In this document: positions 6,207 through 8,176 of the stretch, piece after piece
Numbering within the stretch: position 1 is the stretch's first letter
Layout of the letters: every line of letters starts with the position of its first letter
Assembly (NCBI GenBank): GCA_023416875.1
Contig: JAEZGT010000344.1
Span: 1-8,176 of the forward strand
Source of the DNA: Pseudomonadota bacterium
GTDB lineage: Bacteria; Pseudomonadota; Gammaproteobacteria; Pseudomonadales; Cellvibrionaceae
Direction of reading: 5' to 3'
DNA length: 8,176 bases
The notes under the pieces: generated by a model
Databases searched by the model: none
Seen by the model: the letters and a program-made list of their open reading frames with translations, nothing else
Told to the model about the DNA's origin: nothing
Position numbers and translations under genes: made by a program

Positions 6207-6888
6207 AACACCCAGTCTGCGCCGCGCCATTTGGCAGAGTCTGCGCCGGGAGCTGTTGCTCTCCTACCGGCACAAAGGAGATCTCGCCAATCCGCTGATC
6301 TTTTTTCTGATGGTGGTGGTCTTTACCCCCCTCGGCATCAGTGAAGAGCCGGCTATGTTGGCGCGTATCGCCCCGGGAATGTTGTGGGTGATTGCCCTGT
6401 TGGCGACACTTCTCTCCCTGGATGGCCTGTTCCGCAGTGACTTTGACGATGGCTCACTCGAACAAATGGTCCTCAGCCCGCAGCCGCTGGCGTGCTTGGT
6501 GTTGACCAAGGTATTCGCCCACTGGCTGCTGACCGGTGTTCCGCTGACGCTGCTGGCACCAGTATTGGGTGTGATGTTGCAGTTGCCGGCGGGCGGTTAC
6601 GGCGTGCTGGTGATGACGCTGTTGATCGGCACCGGCAGTTTGAGTCTGATTGGGGCTATAGGCGCTGCGCTGACGGTCGGTCTGCGCAAGGGCGGTTTGC
6701 TGCTCTCCCTGATCATCATGCCGTTTTATGTACCGGTGCTGATATTCGGCTCGGGAGCGGTCAAGAACGCGATAAGCGGTTTTCCGGTTGATGCGGAGCT
6801 GGCAATTCTCTGCGCGATGCTGTTGGGCTGGTCAGTGTTGGCACCTTTTGCCATAGCCGGGGCCTTGAAAATAAGCGTGCGCGCCTGA
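6199..6888 (+). CDS. ccmB: Haem exporter/CcmA partner permease CcmB
   Basis: A 229-residue integral membrane protein, near the 220 residues of E. coli CcmB. About six hydrophobic segments are visible, roughly at 33-46, 58-76, 100-125, 134-161, 167-185 and 199-224. The conserved cytoplasmic stretch LFRSDFDDGSLEQM (77-90) is the family signature after the second segment, and MPFYVPVLIFGSGA (174-187) is also typical. The ATG at 6199 overlaps the ccmA stop by 8 nt and gives MVETPSLRRAIWQSLRREL; an upstream in-frame ATG at 6097 would add 34 residues encoded inside ccmA and is rejected. CcmB is the membrane half of the CcmAB complex. The overlap predicts translational coupling and fixed stoichiometry with CcmA. 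Confidence 0.95.
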   Translation: MVETPSLRRAIWQSLRRELLLSYRHKGDLANPLIFFLMVVVFTPLGISEEPAMLARIAPGMLWVIALLATLLSLDGLFRSDFDDGSLEQMVLSPQPLACLVLTKVFAHWLLTGVPLTLLAPVLGVMLQLPAGGYGVLVMTLLIGTGSLSLIGAIGAALTVGLRKGGLLLSLIIMPFYVPVLIFGSGAVKNAISGFPVDAELAILCAMLLGWSVLAPFAIAGALKISVRA

Positions 6889-6934
6889 GTAAGGTGCCGC
6901 CGTAAAGAATTCCAATAAATGAAGGTTGAACAAC

Positions 6935-7675
6935 GTGGCTTGGCAATGGTTTCACCGTTTAGGCTCTCCAAAATGGTTTTACGACAAAACAGCGGCCTGG
7001 TTGCCGTGGCTCGGCTTTATCTCCGTAGCGCTGATCCTGGCGGGGTCCATCTGGGGGCTGGCATTTGGCCCCGCAGAAGCTAAGCAGGGCAATAGCGCGC
7101 GCATCATTTATATCCATGTCCCTACAGCCATATTGGCGATGGCCGGTTATTACGTCATGGCCATCAGCGGTGCCATAGGCCTGATCTGGCGTATGAAACT
7201 CTCCTTTATGGTGATGAAAGCCGCAGCTCCCATCGGTGCAGTACTGACCTTCCTGGCGCTGTTTACCGGCGCGGTTTGGGGCAAACCGACCTGGGGGGCC
7301 TGGTGGGTGTGGGACGGGCGCATCACTTCCATGGTGGTTCTGTTTCTTCTTTATTTGGGCATAGTGGCGCTGCAGGGGGCCTACCAAAACCAGGACACTG
7401 CCGACAAAGTCAGTGCCGTCCTGGCTCTGGTGGGTATGGTGAATATCCCGATCATCTATAAATCGGTGGATTGGTGGTACACCCTGCATCAACCGGCCAC
7501 GCTCAAGTTGACCCAGAAGTCCAGCATCGACCCCAGCATGGGATATCCGCTGTTGCTGATGATTCTGGCGTTTTACATTTTTTACGCCTGGGTGCTGTTA
7601 CTGCGCACCCGCGTGGAGATTCTCCGGCGTGAGCAGAAAACCAACTGGGTTCAAGAAATAGTGGCTAAGGGGTAG
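6935..7675 (+). CDS. ccmC: Haem-handling protein CcmC
   Basis: A 246-residue, six-helix membrane protein that binds haem at its periplasmic face and passes it to CcmE. The haem-binding tryptophan-rich motif is WGKPTWGAWWVWDGRITS (115-132; WWVWD 123-127, followed by Gly where relatives usually have Ala), and the two axial histidines are expected at His61 (IIYIHVPTA) and His185 (YTLHQPAT). The GTG at 6935 is chosen because GAAGG lies 9 nt upstream and the product MAWQWFHRLGSPKWFY matches Pseudomonas CcmC. A TTG at 6926 would add three residues but leaves no ribosome site. It begins 46 nt after ccmB, the widest gap within the operon, and ends 4 nt before ccmD. Confidence 0.94.
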   Translation: MAWQWFHRLGSPKWFYDKTAAWLPWLGFISVALILAGSIWGLAFGPAEAKQGNSARIIYIHVPTAILAMAGYYVMAISGAIGLIWRMKLSFMVMKAAAPIGAVLTFLALFTGAVWGKPTWGAWWVWDGRITSMVVLFLLYLGIVALQGAYQNQDTADKVSAVLALVGMVNIPIIYKSVDWWYTLHQPATLKLTQKSSIDPSMGYPLLLMILAFYIFYAWVLLLRTRVEILRREQKTNWVQEIVAKG

Positions 7676-7679
7676 AGCG

Positions 7680-7877
7680 ATGAAGATTGCATTTCAATTT
7701 GCGGATCTGCAGGCGTTTCTCTGGATGAATGGCCACGGACCCTATGTCTGGGCCTGTTATGCGATTACCTTTGCCGGGCTGGCGCTGCTGGTTCTGGAGC
7801 CACGATTTCAACGCAAACGTTTTATTAAGCAGCAGAGCCTGGCCCGTCGCAGGGCACAGAGTTCCAATGAGAGGTAA
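7680..7877 (+). CDS. ccmD: Small haem exporter subunit CcmD
   Basis: A 65-residue single-span membrane protein. The family hallmark HGPYVWACYAIT (19-30) leads into one hydrophobic helix (about 23-40) and a basic cytoplasmic tail (FQRKRFIKQQSLARRR). CcmD is required to release holo-CcmE from CcmC and stabilises the CcmABCD complex. An AAGGGG ribosome site overlaps the ccmC stop, 7 nt before the ATG, so translation is probably coupled. CcmD is often left out of annotation because of its size, but the motif here is clear. Confidence 0.92.
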   Translation: MKIAFQFADLQAFLWMNGHGPYVWACYAITFAGLALLVLEPRFQRKRFIKQQSLARRRAQSSNER

Positions 7878-7883
7878 GCAGTA

Positions 7884-8176
7884 ATGCATCCAGTCAGAAA
7901 ACAGAGACTGTTGCTGGTTCTCGTCCTGGTAGTGGTCAGTTCCGCGATTGTAGGTCTCGGCGCGTATTTCCTGCGAAATTACGCAGACTATTTTTATCCC
8001 GTCTCAAAAATCGTCGCGGGAGAGGCGCCCTTACATAAATCCATTCGCGCCGGCGGCTGCGTCGTTCCGGGTACTATAGTGTCGGCCACTGATCGTCTTC
8101 ATACAGAATTTGTTATCACGGATGGCATGGCGCGCCTCAAGGTGGAATATACGGGTTTGCTGCCGGATATCTTTGG
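7884..8176 (+). CDS. ccmE: Periplasmic haem chaperone CcmE, N-terminal part
   Basis: The first 97 residues are visible; the gene runs off the right edge. CcmE is a type II membrane-anchored OB-fold protein that binds haem covalently through a histidine and delivers it to apocytochrome c. Seen: the cytoplasmic basic MHPVRKQR, one membrane anchor (about 9-30), a YFYPVSKIVAGEAP segment (family FYTPSEI.G.AP), IRAGGCVVPG, and VEYTGLLPDIF (family Y.GILPDLF). The haem-binding His (family LAKHDENY) is downstream of the window. Position 59, usually Met or Leu in the GGxV motif, is Cys. A GAGAGG ribosome site lies 9 nt upstream of the ATG, which is 6 nt after the ccmD stop. Confidence 0.94.
   Translation, partial: MHPVRKQRLLLVLVLVVVSSAIVGLGAYFLRNYADYFYPVSKIVAGEAPLHKSIRAGGCVVPGTIVSATDRLHTEFVITDGMARLKVEYTGLLPDIF

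Noticed and set aside
6919..7083. 54-codon frame starting at an ATG just upstream of ccmC
   Set aside because: It overlaps ccmC in another frame, has no ribosome site of its own, and its product looks like a frame-shifted translation of ccmC. The GAAGG at 6921-6925 fits the ccmC GTG at 6935 better.

Overview
The window reads as ordinary chromosome of a gammaproteobacterium, most likely from the Pseudomonadales/Cellvibrionales branch. The evidence is CmoM, a Pseudomonas-like CcmC N-terminus (WFHRLGSPKWFY), a Ppx of pseudomonad length, and a ccmABCDE order preceded divergently by a FliK-like/FhlB pair. That assignment rests on protein resemblance recalled from known families, not on a search. 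Coding density is very high, with no tRNA, rRNA, CRISPR, insertion sequence or phage gene visible.

Left part (1-2601): the 3' end of cmoM (tRNA wobble uridine modification) runs rightward and converges within 6 nt on a leftward two-gene unit. In transcription order that unit is ppx (exopolyphosphatase, 2601-1120) and a membrane-anchored protein with a C-terminal J domain (1104-418). A 112-bp divergent gap (2602-2713) separates ppx from msrA.

Middle (2714-5313): msrA (methionine sulfoxide reductase A) runs rightward, and its stop codon directly abuts the stop codon of a leftward pair. The pair is a FliK-like hook-length-control protein (5313-3682) and a stand-alone FlhB C-terminal-domain protein, FhlB (3685-3365), coupled by an ATGA overlap. 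Together they look like a detached substrate-specificity-switch module of the flagellar type III export system, although no other flagellar gene is in the window.

Right part (5568-8176): the start of the cytochrome c maturation (System I) operon, ccmA-ccmB-ccmC-ccmD-ccmE, with overlapping or closely spaced genes and ccmE cut by the window end. CcmAB is the ATPase/permease that releases holo-CcmE from CcmC. CcmC/CcmD load haem onto CcmE, which chaperones it in the periplasm to the downstream ligation proteins. A 254-bp gap (5314-5567) separates ccmA from the FliK-like gene. It carries a plausible extended -10 promoter and a perfect 10-bp inverted repeat whose arms each contain CATAAT, on opposite strands.

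I did not find a clearly new biological system. The items most worth a second look are the FliK-like/FhlB pair, the inverted repeat between it and ccmA, a perfect 18-bp palindrome inside the fliK-like gene, and single-residue departures from family motifs in CcmE, Ppx and MsrA.
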